A stretch of 53,931 bases of DNA. Origin: Haloarcula amylolytica JCM 13557. GTDB lineage: Archaea; Halobacteriota; Halobacteria; Halobacteriales; Haloarculaceae. Both the position numbers and the translations under genes were made by a program. Below are positions 26,500 to 34,505 of this stretch, one piece after another. How positions within the stretch are numbered: the first letter of the stretch is position 1; every line of letters begins with the position of its first letter. The notes below the pieces were generated by a model that was not told the origin of the DNA, made no database searches, and saw only the letters and a program-made list of their open reading frames with translations. Location of the stretch: the NCBI RefSeq assembly GCF_000336615.1, contig NZ_AOLW01000015.1, forward strand, positions 51,345 to 105,275. The letters are read 5' to 3'.

Positions 26500-28877
26500 C
26501 CCACTGTACGCTCTGTGACCTGCCGGTCGATGCCCCGGTCACCGACGACGCGGTCGAGGGGACGTTCTGCTGTCGCGGCTGTCTGGAAGTCGCGCGGACG
26601 CTCGACGACCCGGCGACGGAGACCCGCGACGCGGCCGACACTGGACCCGACCCGGACGACGCCGACGGCGAGACGGCGTTCCTCTCTGTCGACGGGATGC
26701 ACTGTGCGACCTGCGAGACGTTTCTGGAAGCGCGGGCCACGGACCACGACGGCGTCGCTGCCGCATCGGCCAGCTATCCGACGGGGACGATGAAACTCAC
26801 CTACGACGCCGACGCGCTCTCGGAGACGGACCTCGCGGACGCGGTCGCCGGCACCGGCTACGACGCCAGTCTGCAGGCCACGGAGACCGACGACGAGTAC
26901 GAACTGGAGGGGCGTCTCATCGTCGGTGGCTTCTTCGGGATGATGACGATGCTGTGGTACGCCCTCTTTCTCTACCCGGCGTACCTCAATGTCGACCCGT
27001 CCCTGTTGTTGTTCGACCCGGCGGGGCAGGCGGGGGACTACCTGCTGTGGAACATGGCCGTGATGACCGGCGTCGTGGTCGGCTATACCGGGTGGCCGCT
27101 GCTCCGCGGGGCCTACGTCAGCCTCCGTGCCGGCCGGCCGAACATGGACCTGCTGGTGGCGATGGCCGCCGTGACTGCCTTCTTATACAGCGTCGTCGCC
27201 GTCATTCTGGGCCGGACAGAGGTGTACTTCGACGTGGCGACGGTCATCGTCATGGCAGTCTCGGTCGGCGACTATTACCAGGACCGGGTCCGGCGGCGCG
27301 CGCTGGACCGCCTCACGGAGTTCACGACACAGCGGGCCGATAGCGCCCGGCGACGCACCGACGGTGGTCACGAGGAGGTCGATGTCGAGGCGCTGTCGGC
27401 CGGCGACGAAGTCGTCGTCCGCTCCGGCGAGCGAATCCCCGTCGACGGGACCGTGGCCGAGGGGACCGCCGCCGTCGACGAGTCGCTCGTGACCGGCGAG
27501 TCGCTAGCCGTCCGGAAGACGGACGGCGACGAGGTCATCGGTGGGTCCCTGGTCATGCAGGGCGGCGTCGTCGTCCGCGTCGGGCCGGACGCCGAGAGTA
27601 CCGTTGACCGGCTGACGAACCTGCTGTGGGAAGTCCAGAGCACGCGCGGCGGCGTTCAGCGGCTGGTCGACCGCATCGCCGCCGTCTTCGTCCCGCTGGT
27701 GGTCGTCCTGGCTGTGCTCGCCACCGGCGGGCACCTCGTCGCCGGAGCGACGCCGACCGACGCGATGCTGACCGGGCTGGCTGTACTCGTGGTCTCCTGT
27801 CCCTGTGCGCTGGGGCTGGCGACACCGCTGGCAACCGCGGCCGGCATCCGTCGGGCGCTGGACGGCGGGACCGTCGTCACTGGCGATGCGGTGTTCGAGA
27901 TCGCGACCGACGCGGACGTGGTCGCGTTCGACAAGACGGGCACGCTGACGACCGGCGAGATGGAACTGCTGGAGCGGGCCGACGAACAGGCGATGGCCCG
28001 GGCGGCCGCAGTCGAGCAGTTCGCGGGGCATCCCGTCGCCGAGGCAGTGACGGACGCCGTCCCGGTACCGGACGCGGCCGTCTCCGAGTTCGAGCAACAC
28101 CCGGGCCAGGGCGTCACTGCGACAGTCGACGGGGACCACGTTGTCGTCGGGACACAAGCGCTGTTCGACGACCTCGGGTTCGACGTACCCGCTGACCTCC
28201 GGACCCGGTGTGAGCGTGCGACTGAGAACGGGCGTGTCCCAGCGCTCGTCGGCTGGGACGGCGAGGCGCAGGACGTACTCGTTGCGGGAGACAGGCTCCG
28301 CTCGCACTGGGAGTCGGTCGTCTCGACGCTGGCCCGTGACCGCGATGTCGTCGTCATCACTGGTGACCGGCCCGAAGCCGCCACGCCGTTCGAGCGCCAC
28401 GATGGCGTCGACGAAGTGTTCGCCGGGGTGCCGCCCGAGGCGAAAGCCGAAGTCGTCGGGCGACTGCAGTCCCGCGGGACCGTCGCGATGGTCGGCGACG
28501 GGAGCAACGACGCACCGGCGCTAGCCGCTGCCGACGTGGGCATCGCCATGGCGTCGGGCACGTCACTGGCTGCCGATGCGGCCGACGCGGTCGTCACAAC
28601 AGACGACCTGCGTGCCGTTCCCGACGTGTTCGCGGTGACGGCCGCGACCCGCACGCGGGTCCGCCAGAACCTCGGGTGGGCGTTCTGTTACAACGCCGTG
28701 GCGCTCCCGCTAGCGCTGCTCGGCGTCCTGAACCCGCTGTTCGCGGCCCTGGCGATGACAGCCAGCAGCCTGCTCGTCGTGGGGAACTCCACGCGGACGC
28801 TGGCGGGAACAGCCACATACAGCGAGGCGAGTGCCGAGGGACCGACTGCGACGCAGCAACCAGCAGCGGCCGACTGA
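26496..28877 (+). CDS. Copper-type heavy-metal P1B ATPase (CcoI/CopA-like)
   Basis: 793 aa. The N-terminal metal-binding domain has Cys4, Cys7, Cys25, Cys26 and Cys29 (HCTLCDLPV, FCCRGCLEVAR). It is followed by an HMA domain with Cys70 and Cys73 (GMHCATCETF). Eight membrane helices include the ion-binding SCPCALGLATPLA. The phosphorylation motif DKTGTLTTGE, the nucleotide-domain HP dipeptide (FAGHPVAEA) and the hinge MVGDGSNDAPALA are all present. The Cys-rich domain before HMA is typical of CcoI/FixI ATPases that load copper into haem-copper oxidases, matching the oxidase operon next door. The long upstream frame from 26172 is not part of the protein. Confidence 0.93.
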   Translation: MTHCTLCDLPVDAPVTDDAVEGTFCCRGCLEVARTLDDPATETRDAADTGPDPDDADGETAFLSVDGMHCATCETFLEARATDHDGVAAASASYPTGTMKLTYDADALSETDLADAVAGTGYDASLQATETDDEYELEGRLIVGGFFGMMTMLWYALFLYPAYLNVDPSLLLFDPAGQAGDYLLWNMAVMTGVVVGYTGWPLLRGAYVSLRAGRPNMDLLVAMAAVTAFLYSVVAVILGRTEVYFDVATVIVMAVSVGDYYQDRVRRRALDRLTEFTTQRADSARRRTDGGHEEVDVEALSAGDEVVVRSGERIPVDGTVAEGTAAVDESLVTGESLAVRKTDGDEVIGGSLVMQGGVVVRVGPDAESTVDRLTNLLWEVQSTRGGVQRLVDRIAAVFVPLVVVLAVLATGGHLVAGATPTDAMLTGLAVLVVSCPCALGLATPLATAAGIRRALDGGTVVTGDAVFEIATDADVVAFDKTGTLTTGEMELLERADEQAMARAAAVEQFAGHPVAEAVTDAVPVPDAAVSEFEQHPGQGVTATVDGDHVVVGTQALFDDLGFDVPADLRTRCERATENGRVPALVGWDGEAQDVLVAGDRLRSHWESVVSTLARDRDVVVITGDRPEAATPFERHDGVDEVFAGVPPEAKAEVVGRLQSRGTVAMVGDGSNDAPALAAADVGIAMASGTSLAADAADAVVTTDDLRAVPDVFAVTAATRTRVRQNLGWAFCYNAVALPLALLGVLNPLFAALAMTASSLLVVGNSTRTLAGTATYSEASAEGPTATQQPAAAD

Positions 28878-28940
28878 AGCCGTGCTGTTGTGCCGGCGAC
28901 CGCTCAAGGACTTGTCATTTGGTACCATGTCTGAAACAGA

Positions 28941-28950
28941 TTTAATATAT
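28941..28950 (+). promoter_or_regulatory. TATA box before the 56-aa gene
   Basis: TTTAATATAT is a near-consensus archaeal TATA box, with AAACAGA just upstream as a BRE candidate. The predicted start of transcription is near 28972, giving a leader of about 25 bases before the ATG at 28998. Confidence 0.55.
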
Positions 28951-28997
28951 CACCGGTTCAGGTTACAGATACGTCGCATTCACCGACGTGGTGACCC

Positions 28998-29168
28998 ATG
29001 ACCTACGCAATTCCCGTTCCCGCGCCAACGTCGTTCGCTCGCTGGCTCTACAGCGGGCGGTCGGCTATCGAACGTAGCCTTGACGCTACGGTCGAGTACG
29101 CATCCCTTATTGGGGAACGGGCCACTGCGGACACCCGCTCGGTGAAAATTCCGCCCGTGGCACCATAG
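28998..29168 (+). CDS. Predicted 56-aa hypothetical protein
   Basis: The frame ATG 28998 to TAG 29166-29168 encodes MTYAIPVPAPTSFARWLYSG and continues with RSAIERSLDATVEYASL. GGTGACCC just before the ATG gives a weak ribosome-binding match. A good TATA box lies 48 bases upstream. The predicted helix (about 11-43) mixes hydrophobic and charged residues evenly, as in real small proteins. No family recognised. It is the only reasonable coding stretch in an otherwise non-coding 650 bases. Confidence 0.45.
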   Translation: MTYAIPVPAPTSFARWLYSGRSAIERSLDATVEYASLIGERATADTRSVKIPPVAP

Positions 29169-29524
29169 ACTGGTTCGCTGCCGTGGGACCGGCGTCCCAC
29201 TCACGGACGCCGCACTGCGGCGGCGATTCGACCGGGCTTACTGTCGAGCGGTGAGGCTCCGCCTCCCGGTCGGCCCGCCGGCTCTGATAGGTTCACACCG
29301 TCCAGTGTGGCCTGTCGGCGTGTCGGGACTCGCCCCGGAGCCTGTACTGTGTCGTGTAGCTATCTCGCTGTCCAGCCGTCGGGTTCCCCATCGTCCCGGT
29401 GTGGGAATCCTGTACCGGCCGCTCCGGGCCGGACGTACGCGCCCGCCACCCGTGCAGTCCCTGACCGACGCGACTCGATTGGTGAGTGCCCTCCCTGCCC
29501 GGTTCGACTCCGGCCGTCGGCGTT
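29169..29524. other. GC-rich non-coding stretch with many strong hairpins
   Basis: No supported gene. Strong local stems follow each other: GTGGGA and TCCCAC (near 29183-29201), GGTGAGGC with GCCTCCC (near 29250), CACAC and GTGTG (29296-29311), GGGTTCCCC with GGGAATCC (near 29379-29409), and CCGGCC with GGCCGG (near 29417-29434). At 29501-29511 is GGTTCGACTCC, the shape of a tRNA T-arm loop. Neither a D-arm nor the conserved RNase P or SRP RNA motifs were found. It could hold an unknown structured RNA or decayed sequence. Confidence 0.4.
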
Positions 29525-29921
29525 ATGTCGCTGCAGGCGACTCCCCCGACCGAGGTATCGGCCGACGTATCACTGCGCGTTCCGCGTGGCGGGTCCGAGA
29601 CCCTCGAAGCCGGTGTCGCCGGTGTCCTCGCGGCCGTCGACGGCGTCGAAGACGTGGCGGTCGACCGCGTGACCAGCGTGCGGCCGACCTGGACCGACAT
29701 CCGGGTCGACGCCGACGTGTCGCTGACCCTGCGCGTTGACGCTGAACGGAACACCGCCGATGGCCGCACCGAACTCCTGCAGGAGGGGTTCGGCGTGATG
29801 GCGGTCAACCGCCTCGACGTGACCGGTAACGCGTAAGCGCAACCCTCTAACTCGCCCCGTCTCCTGCTTTCCCGAAATCGCCCGGTTACGCCGGGTCCCT
29901 GCCCGGCGCAGGTTCGACTCC
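29492..29921. repeat. Short direct repeat with tRNA T-arm-like core flanking a small gene
   Basis: Copy 1 (29492-29511) reads TCCCTGCCCGG running into TTCGACTCC. Copy 2 (29896-29921) has the same TCCCTGCCCGG, then CGCA, then GGTTCGACTCC. The copies lie on each side of the gene at 29525-29836. GGTTCGACTCC is the loop consensus of tRNA T-arms, and tRNA 3' fragments are frequent attachment sites. The flanked segment is only about 400 bases, so an integrated element is a hypothesis, not a conclusion. Confidence 0.4.
29525..29836 (+). CDS. Small conserved-looking protein, DUF-type, 103 aa
   Basis: Begins MSLQATPPTEVSADVSLRVP. The core alternates strand and helix: LEAGVAGVLAAVDGVEDVAV, then VTSVRPTWTDIRVDADVSLT, then LLQEGFGVMAVNRLDVTGNA. 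This beta-alpha-beta pattern of about 85 residues resembles a small ferredoxin-like or HMA-like fold without metal cysteines. Codon use is as GC-rich as its neighbours. The ATG at 29525 follows the T-arm-like repeat by 13 bases. No family name can be given with confidence. Confidence 0.65.
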   Translation: MSLQATPPTEVSADVSLRVPRGGSETLEAGVAGVLAAVDGVEDVAVDRVTSVRPTWTDIRVDADVSLTLRVDAERNTADGRTELLQEGFGVMAVNRLDVTGNA

Positions 29922-30122
29922 TGACGGGAAGTCACCCATGATGCACAGAACATACCTCGCCGCTGTCATCGGACGGCGACGCGACTCGAAGAGCCGAGCA
30001 CAGTCACGCCGTACCCGTCGGCTGTAGCCGCCGGGACCGGTCGCAGTAGTTCCTGACCCCGGGCTGGTCTGGTGTCACTGTGTGGCCGAGCGTGTAAGAT
30101 ACTGGAGTACGAAGCATGACAC
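29837..30122. other. Intergenic stretch with the second T-arm-like repeat
   Basis: No gene. TTTCCCG (near 29869) and CGGGAAG (29924-29930) can pair like a 7-base acceptor stem. GCAGG with CCTG closes a TTCGACT loop between them, and CCCGG TTACG CCGGG (29881-29895) forms a further stem. There are too few bases for a D-arm, so it is not a normal tRNA. The rest up to 30122 shows no recognisable feature. Confidence 0.4.
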
Positions 30123-30584
30123 ATGACGGTGCATACGTCTGACGACCGCTGGCTCGATGCGCCGGTCGAGACGGTCTTCGCGTTCATGGACGAGCCGTCG
30201 AATCAGGCGGCCGTCACGCCGAGCCTGACCCGCGCCGAGCGTATCGAGCGGCTGCCAAACAGCGGAAACCGCGCTGCGTACGAGTACAAAATGTTTGGAA
30301 TCACCTTCACCGGTGAGGTCCGTGCCTCGACATACAAGCCGCCCGAGCGCATCGTCTACGAGATGAGCGGCGACCTGACGGGGCGGATCGCCTGGCGGTT
30401 CGAACCGGAGCGCGGCGGCACGCGGCTCACCTACGCGGCCGACTACGAGGTTCCGGGGCCGCTCCCGGAGGTTCTCCTCGCGCCGCTCGTCCGCTGGTAC
30501 AACCGCCGAGAGGTCCGGCGGCTGCTGGACAACGTCGCCGAGGCGGTCGAAGGGGAACGAGTCGTCGCCGGTTCGCCGTCGTAA
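30123..30584 (+). CDS. SRPBCC (START-like) family protein
   Basis: 153 aa. Begins MTVHTSDDRWLDAPVETVFA, the usual first strand and helix of the polyketide cyclase/SRPBCC fold, and continues FMDEPSNQAAVTPSLTRAER, then GITFTGEVRASTYKPPERIV, then WRFEPERGGTRLTYAADYEV. A C-terminal helix (LAPLVRWYNRREVRRLLDNV) closes the hydrophobic pocket. Such proteins bind small hydrophobic ligands; the ligand is unknown. It ends 5 bases before the convergent MutS-like gene. Monocistronic. Confidence 0.85.
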   Translation: MTVHTSDDRWLDAPVETVFAFMDEPSNQAAVTPSLTRAERIERLPNSGNRAAYEYKMFGITFTGEVRASTYKPPERIVYEMSGDLTGRIAWRFEPERGGTRLTYAADYEVPGPLPEVLLAPLVRWYNRREVRRLLDNVAEAVEGERVVAGSPS

Positions 30585-30589
30585 CTGCG

Positions 30590-32347
30590 CTACTCGTCGG
30601 TCCAGAGCGCGTCCGAGAGCGTCCGCTGGACCGCCTCCTCGCCGACGGCCGTGGCGAGCGTCTCGAACCCGTTGCGCTCGACGGGGTCGGTCGCGTTCGC
30701 GACGAGGCGGGAGACGATGAACTCGGGGGTGGATTTCCCGACCGTGCCAAAGCGGGGCTGGTAGTCGACCTGGAGTTCGAGGTCCTGGTTCAGGCCCTCG
30801 GCGAAGATGCCATCGACACGGGCCTCGACGGGCAGCGGTTCGAGGTCGTCCGCGAGGTGGGTGACGAACACGCCCAGGGCGTCGCGGTCGACGGTCAGCG
30901 TCACGAGCCCGTGGAGGAGGTCGGCGGCGGAGCCGGGTTCGGTGATGGCCTCGAACTCGTCGACGAGCATCAGCGTCCGGTCGCTCTCGGTCAGCGGCGG
31001 CACAACCGACCGCAGCGTCGATTCGAGGACGCCGGCGTTGAACGAGGCGTGCCGGCGGTGGAACACGACGGTGTCGACGATGCCCACCTCGGCGGTCTCG
31101 GCGGGGACTGGCAGCCCCATCTGTGCGAGCAGTTGCACCTGACACAGCGTCTCCAGCAGCGTCGTCTTCCCGCCGGAGTTCGCGCCGGTCAGGACAGCCA
31201 CCCGGTCGCCGCTTGGCGGCTGGTTCGCCCGATCCAGGTCCAGCGTGTGGTCGCCGATGGCGTAGGTGACCGGCTGGACGCTCTCCACGTCGGCGATGGT
31301 GAGGTTCCGGGCTCGCTTGACCGCGATTGTCTTGCGGTCCTCGACGAAGGTGGGCCGCGTCAGATCGAAGGCGATGGCGAAGCGGGCGAGCGACACCGAG
31401 AACGCGATGTCGTCCACCGCCGCGACGGCGGCGTCGATGTCCTCGCGGGCGTCCGCGAGGTCGTCCTCCAGCCGGTCGGCGACCGCCCCCTCGCGCTCTT
31501 GCACGTCGCTTCGGAGCGTGCTACGGAGTTTCCGGAGCGCCACGTCGACGAAATCCCGTGCGTCGGTCGCTTCGCGGGGCATCGCGTCGCGGACCCTTGC
31601 GGCGTCGATGCCTGTCTCGCTCGTGACGTGGCGAACGAGCGCGTCCTGGAACTCGTCGGGCCGCCGTGCGCCCTCCTGAACGGCCTCGACGACCTCCATC
31701 GAGGCTGCTGCGAGGTCTTCGATTTGCCCAAGCTGATCGCGCAGGCGGTCGAGTTCCTCGTCGGCCCCTTCGCCGACGGACTCGCCGTCGCCCGCGAGGC
31801 CGGCGAGCGCCGCCCGGCCAGCCGTCAGTGACTCGCCGTCGAGGGTCGCCAGTGGCTCGAACACGCCGCTCTCGATGCCGGTGTCCCGGAGCGCCAGCGC
31901 CACGTCGACCGCGGCCAGTTCGCCCCCGTCGGCGTCGTAGGCGTCGAACGCATCGAGGACGGCCCGCTGGTCTCCTTCGGAGAGGTCGGCCCAGGTGTCC
32001 CGCGCTTCGAGCACGTCGTCCAGCCGCTCGTCCATGGCCTCGCGGGTCGGCAGCGGCGTCAGCACGCGGATGCTGTCCGCCGCGTCCTCGGTGACCGCGT
32101 ACTCCTCGGCGAGGTCGAGCAGTTCCTTGTACACGTCGCGGGTATCTCTGGTGGCGAGCAGGTCCATCGACTCGGCCCCGGTCGCCCGCCGGAGGATGCG
32201 CGTCGCTCGCCCCCGGGAGAGGCCGGCCGTGGTTAGCGCTCGTGTATCCGCCGACTCGATGGCCTCGATGGCCCGCTCGACGCCCAGCTCCTCGGTGAGC
32301 AGCTCTGACGTCTTCGGGCCGATGCCCCAGTACTCCTCCAGTCGCAT
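30590..32347 (-). CDS. MutS-related ATPase with N-terminal helix-hairpin-helix
   Basis: 585 aa. The N-terminus (about 1-60) is HhH-like (EYWGIGPKTSELLTEELGVE, then LTTAGLSRGRATRILRR). A long helical core or coiled-coil region (about 100-340) follows, then a MutS-type ABC ATPase: Walker A TGANSGGKTTLLETL, Walker B LMLVDEFEAIT and VFVTHLADDL (H-loop). It lacks the mismatch-recognition domain I of MutS1, so it belongs to the short archaeal MutS5/MutS2-like set, whose role (recombination or branched-DNA processing) is not settled. The start MRLEEYWGIG at 32347 is the only ATG that keeps the HhH. No Smr domain is seen. Confidence 0.87.
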   Translation of the reverse strand: MRLEEYWGIGPKTSELLTEELGVERAIEAIESADTRALTTAGLSRGRATRILRRATGAESMDLLATRDTRDVYKELLDLAEEYAVTEDAADSIRVLTPLPTREAMDERLDDVLEARDTWADLSEGDQRAVLDAFDAYDADGGELAAVDVALALRDTGIESGVFEPLATLDGESLTAGRAALAGLAGDGESVGEGADEELDRLRDQLGQIEDLAAASMEVVEAVQEGARRPDEFQDALVRHVTSETGIDAARVRDAMPREATDARDFVDVALRKLRSTLRSDVQEREGAVADRLEDDLADAREDIDAAVAAVDDIAFSVSLARFAIAFDLTRPTFVEDRKTIAVKRARNLTIADVESVQPVTYAIGDHTLDLDRANQPPSGDRVAVLTGANSGGKTTLLETLCQVQLLAQMGLPVPAETAEVGIVDTVVFHRRHASFNAGVLESTLRSVVPPLTESDRTLMLVDEFEAITEPGSAADLLHGLVTLTVDRDALGVFVTHLADDLEPLPVEARVDGIFAEGLNQDLELQVDYQPRFGTVGKSTPEFIVSRLVANATDPVERNGFETLATAVGEEAVQRTLSDALWTDE

Positions 32348-32382
32348 GCACGGGTGGACAACGGCGGCCCGCTTAGGCGTTT

Positions 32383-33000
32383 TCAGTTGTCGGGCTCGTC
32401 GTCGTCGATACCGAAGCGCTCGTGCAGCGGCCCCGGCTCCCCGCGGGCCTGCCGGTCAGCCCGGCGGGCCGCGCGGCGCGCGATGAGTGCGCCCAGCGCC
32501 GCCGGAATCGCAAGACCGAGCGACACGAGCGCGGTCTGTTCGGAGACGACTGATGGGCCATCCGACAGGAGCACTTCGTAGCCGACTGCGAGCACGACGA
32601 CGGCCACACCGGCGACGACGAGATACAGCCCGCGGGCAAGCACCTCGCTGGGGTTGCGGAGCCGCGAGAGATACGCGGCCGGACCGAGCCAGCCGGCCAG
32701 CAGGACACCCACGGCCACGGGAAGCGAGAGATCGCCGACGAGGATGACGACGGCGTACAGCACGAGCGGCGCAATGGCGATACCGAGCGAAAGCCCTGTG
32801 AGCGTGACTGCCCACGTCGGCGCACCGGAGTCCATCGACTCAAGCGTCTCGGTCAGGCGTTCGTCAAGCATCTCAGTCTGTTCGTCAGTGAGTAACGACG
32901 CGTCACAGTGTGGGCAGGCCATCGCTGTGGGTTCCAGCGGCTCGCCACACTCCGGGCAGGCGGGGTCCGACGCATCGCGCCACTCGGTCATATCCCCCAT
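32383..33000 (-). CDS. Zinc-ribbon membrane protein
   Basis: About 205 aa. The N-terminal zinc ribbon CPECGEPLEPTAMACPHCDA (about residues 15-34) precedes a short helical stretch and four membrane helices (about 62-83, 87-105, 122-141, 151-170). The basic end (RRAARRADRQARGEPG) lies in the cytoplasm. Translation may start at 33000 (MGDMTEW) or at 32991 (MTEW). Haloarchaea have many such ribbon-plus-membrane proteins of unknown role. It lies 35 bases upstream of the MutS-like gene on the same strand. Confidence 0.8.
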   Translation of the reverse strand: MGDMTEWRDASDPACPECGEPLEPTAMACPHCDASLLTDEQTEMLDERLTETLESMDSGAPTWAVTLTGLSLGIAIAPLVLYAVVILVGDLSLPVAVGVLLAGWLGPAAYLSRLRNPSEVLARGLYLVVAGVAVVVLAVGYEVLLSDGPSVVSEQTALVSLGLAIPAALGALIARRAARRADRQARGEPGPLHERFGIDDDEPDN

Positions 33001-33186
33001 TGCACGCCGAGCGCTTTGAGTGGTCCGGCTACTTTCCCCTCTAGCTCTCATAGGTAACCGGACCGTTCGATGGCTACACACCCTTCAGAGCGACTCAGAT
33101 GGTTGAATTCACCGTCGCCGCAGTAACCATTCTGTTGCCCGTTCGATGTGAACTATGGAAAGAAATAATCCATTCCGTCCCTGTGG

Positions 33187-34329
33187 ATGTATATGGGGGA
33201 CGTTGGCATTCTACATGTAGATGATGAACAAGGATTCGCGCAGCTGACGGCCGAACTGCTCGAACGAAAAGACGACCGGTTTACCGTCGAGACTGCGACA
33301 AGTGCCGCCGAGGGGCTCCAGTATCTCGACGATACCCTCCCCGATTGTATCGTTTCTGACTTTGAGATGCCCGAGATGGATGGGCTTGAGTTTCTGCACG
33401 CTGTTCGGGAAGAGCACCAGACACTGCCGTTTATTTTATTTACCGGACGGGGGAGCGAAGCAGTCGCCAGCGACGCTATCTCTGCCGGTGCAACCGACTA
33501 CTTGCAAAAACAATCCGGGACCGAGCAGTACGAGCTACTGGCCAACCGGATCAATAATGTTGTCACGCAGTATCGCTCAGAAAAACAGTTGCAGCAGACC
33601 AGAGAAGAGTACGCCGCTGTCTTCGAGAACACGCGGAACGGACTCCTCCTCGTTGATGTCGAAGAAGACGGGTTTCGATTCCGGCGATGCAACTCACGAG
33701 TGCTTGAGTTTACTGGTCTTATGGAGTCGGAGCTTATCGGCAAGACTCCACTGGAAGCACTCGGCGAAAAAAACAGTCAGAAGATTGCTGGCGCGTATCG
33801 GAAGTGCGTCATCACGCGCGAGACAATCGAATATACGCTGACACTGGACCACCCGGTCGGGAAAGTCATCCACGAGGTCAGTACTACGCCGATAATTTCG
33901 AACGGCCAGGTCGAACAACTGGTCGTTGCGTTTACTGACATCACCGAGCGTCACAACCGCGAACAGGAACTACTGGAGGAGCGTGCGGTCATCCAGCAAG
34001 CGCTCGATGCGCTGGAGGACCCACTGTTTGTCATTAGTGCAGATGGGCACATCGAGCACTGCAACGAACGGGCGGGTGAGCTTACAGGCCACACCGGACA
34101 AACAGCCGAAGGGCTGCCGATCACCGACCTGTTTCCCGAAGCCGAGCGGGAGGCGATTACCGACGCAGTCGATCGGTCTCTCGGTCGCGGGCGAGCCACC
34201 GTCACGGCCAGTCTCCGCACCGACGGCGGGCACCGCCGTACGTATGAGTTCAGCGGCCGCTCTCTGACCGACTTGGACGGCAACACGGCTGGAGTCGTCA
34301 TGATAGGTCAGCGTATATCAGACGACTGA
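33187..34329 (+). CDS. Response-regulator protein with REC and two PAS domains
   Basis: 380 aa (start ATG 33187; MGDVG at 33193 is also possible). The REC domain covers about 5-120: HVDDEQGF (acidic pocket), phospho-acceptor Asp58 in IVSDFEMPEMDGLEF, and LFTGRGSEAVASDAISAGAT with Lys in YLQKQSG. PAS 1 spans about 138-255 (VFENTRNGLLLVDVEEDGFR) and PAS 2 about 263-378 (QALDALEDPLFVISADGHIE), joined by a short coiled coil. No histidine-kinase or DNA-binding domain follows. It is thus a receiver plus sensor without visible output, so it probably works with a separate kinase or partner. No such partner lies adjacent. Confidence 0.9.
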   Translation: MYMGDVGILHVDDEQGFAQLTAELLERKDDRFTVETATSAAEGLQYLDDTLPDCIVSDFEMPEMDGLEFLHAVREEHQTLPFILFTGRGSEAVASDAISAGATDYLQKQSGTEQYELLANRINNVVTQYRSEKQLQQTREEYAAVFENTRNGLLLVDVEEDGFRFRRCNSRVLEFTGLMESELIGKTPLEALGEKNSQKIAGAYRKCVITRETIEYTLTLDHPVGKVIHEVSTTPIISNGQVEQLVVAFTDITERHNREQELLEERAVIQQALDALEDPLFVISADGHIEHCNERAGELTGHTGQTAEGLPITDLFPEAEREAITDAVDRSLGRGRATVTASLRTDGGHRRTYEFSGRSLTDLDGNTAGVVMIGQRISDD

Positions 34330-34470
34330 TCGGTTGCGTTCGCTGTGGAACCGACGGCTCCAAACGGCTATGTCAGGGTGAAACGGGCCCAACTGGCTCT
34401 CTCAGCCCGGTGCCGGACGTGCCCGGGCACTCTCGTAACCCCATTCTTTCGATAGCGTCACTCCCTGAAC

Positions 34471-34480
34471 TTTATACTCT
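34471..34480 (+). promoter_or_regulatory. TATA box for the Spo0M gene
   Basis: TTTATACTCT, with AACTTTATA spanning it, lies 26-35 bases before the ATG at 34506. Confidence 0.5.
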
Positions 34481-34505
34481 GTGACGGTCGAATTACACAA
34501 CACCA

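Noticed and set aside
29169..29524. RNase P RNA or 7S (SRP) RNA gene
   Set aside because: The conserved GAGGAAAGTCC region of RNase P RNA and the GNAR-loop helix 8 motif of SRP RNA could not be found on either strand.
29865..29931. tRNA gene around the TTCGACT loop
   Set aside because: An acceptor-like and a T-arm-like stem exist, but there is no D-arm, the spacing is too short, and the conserved T8 and D-loop GG are missing.
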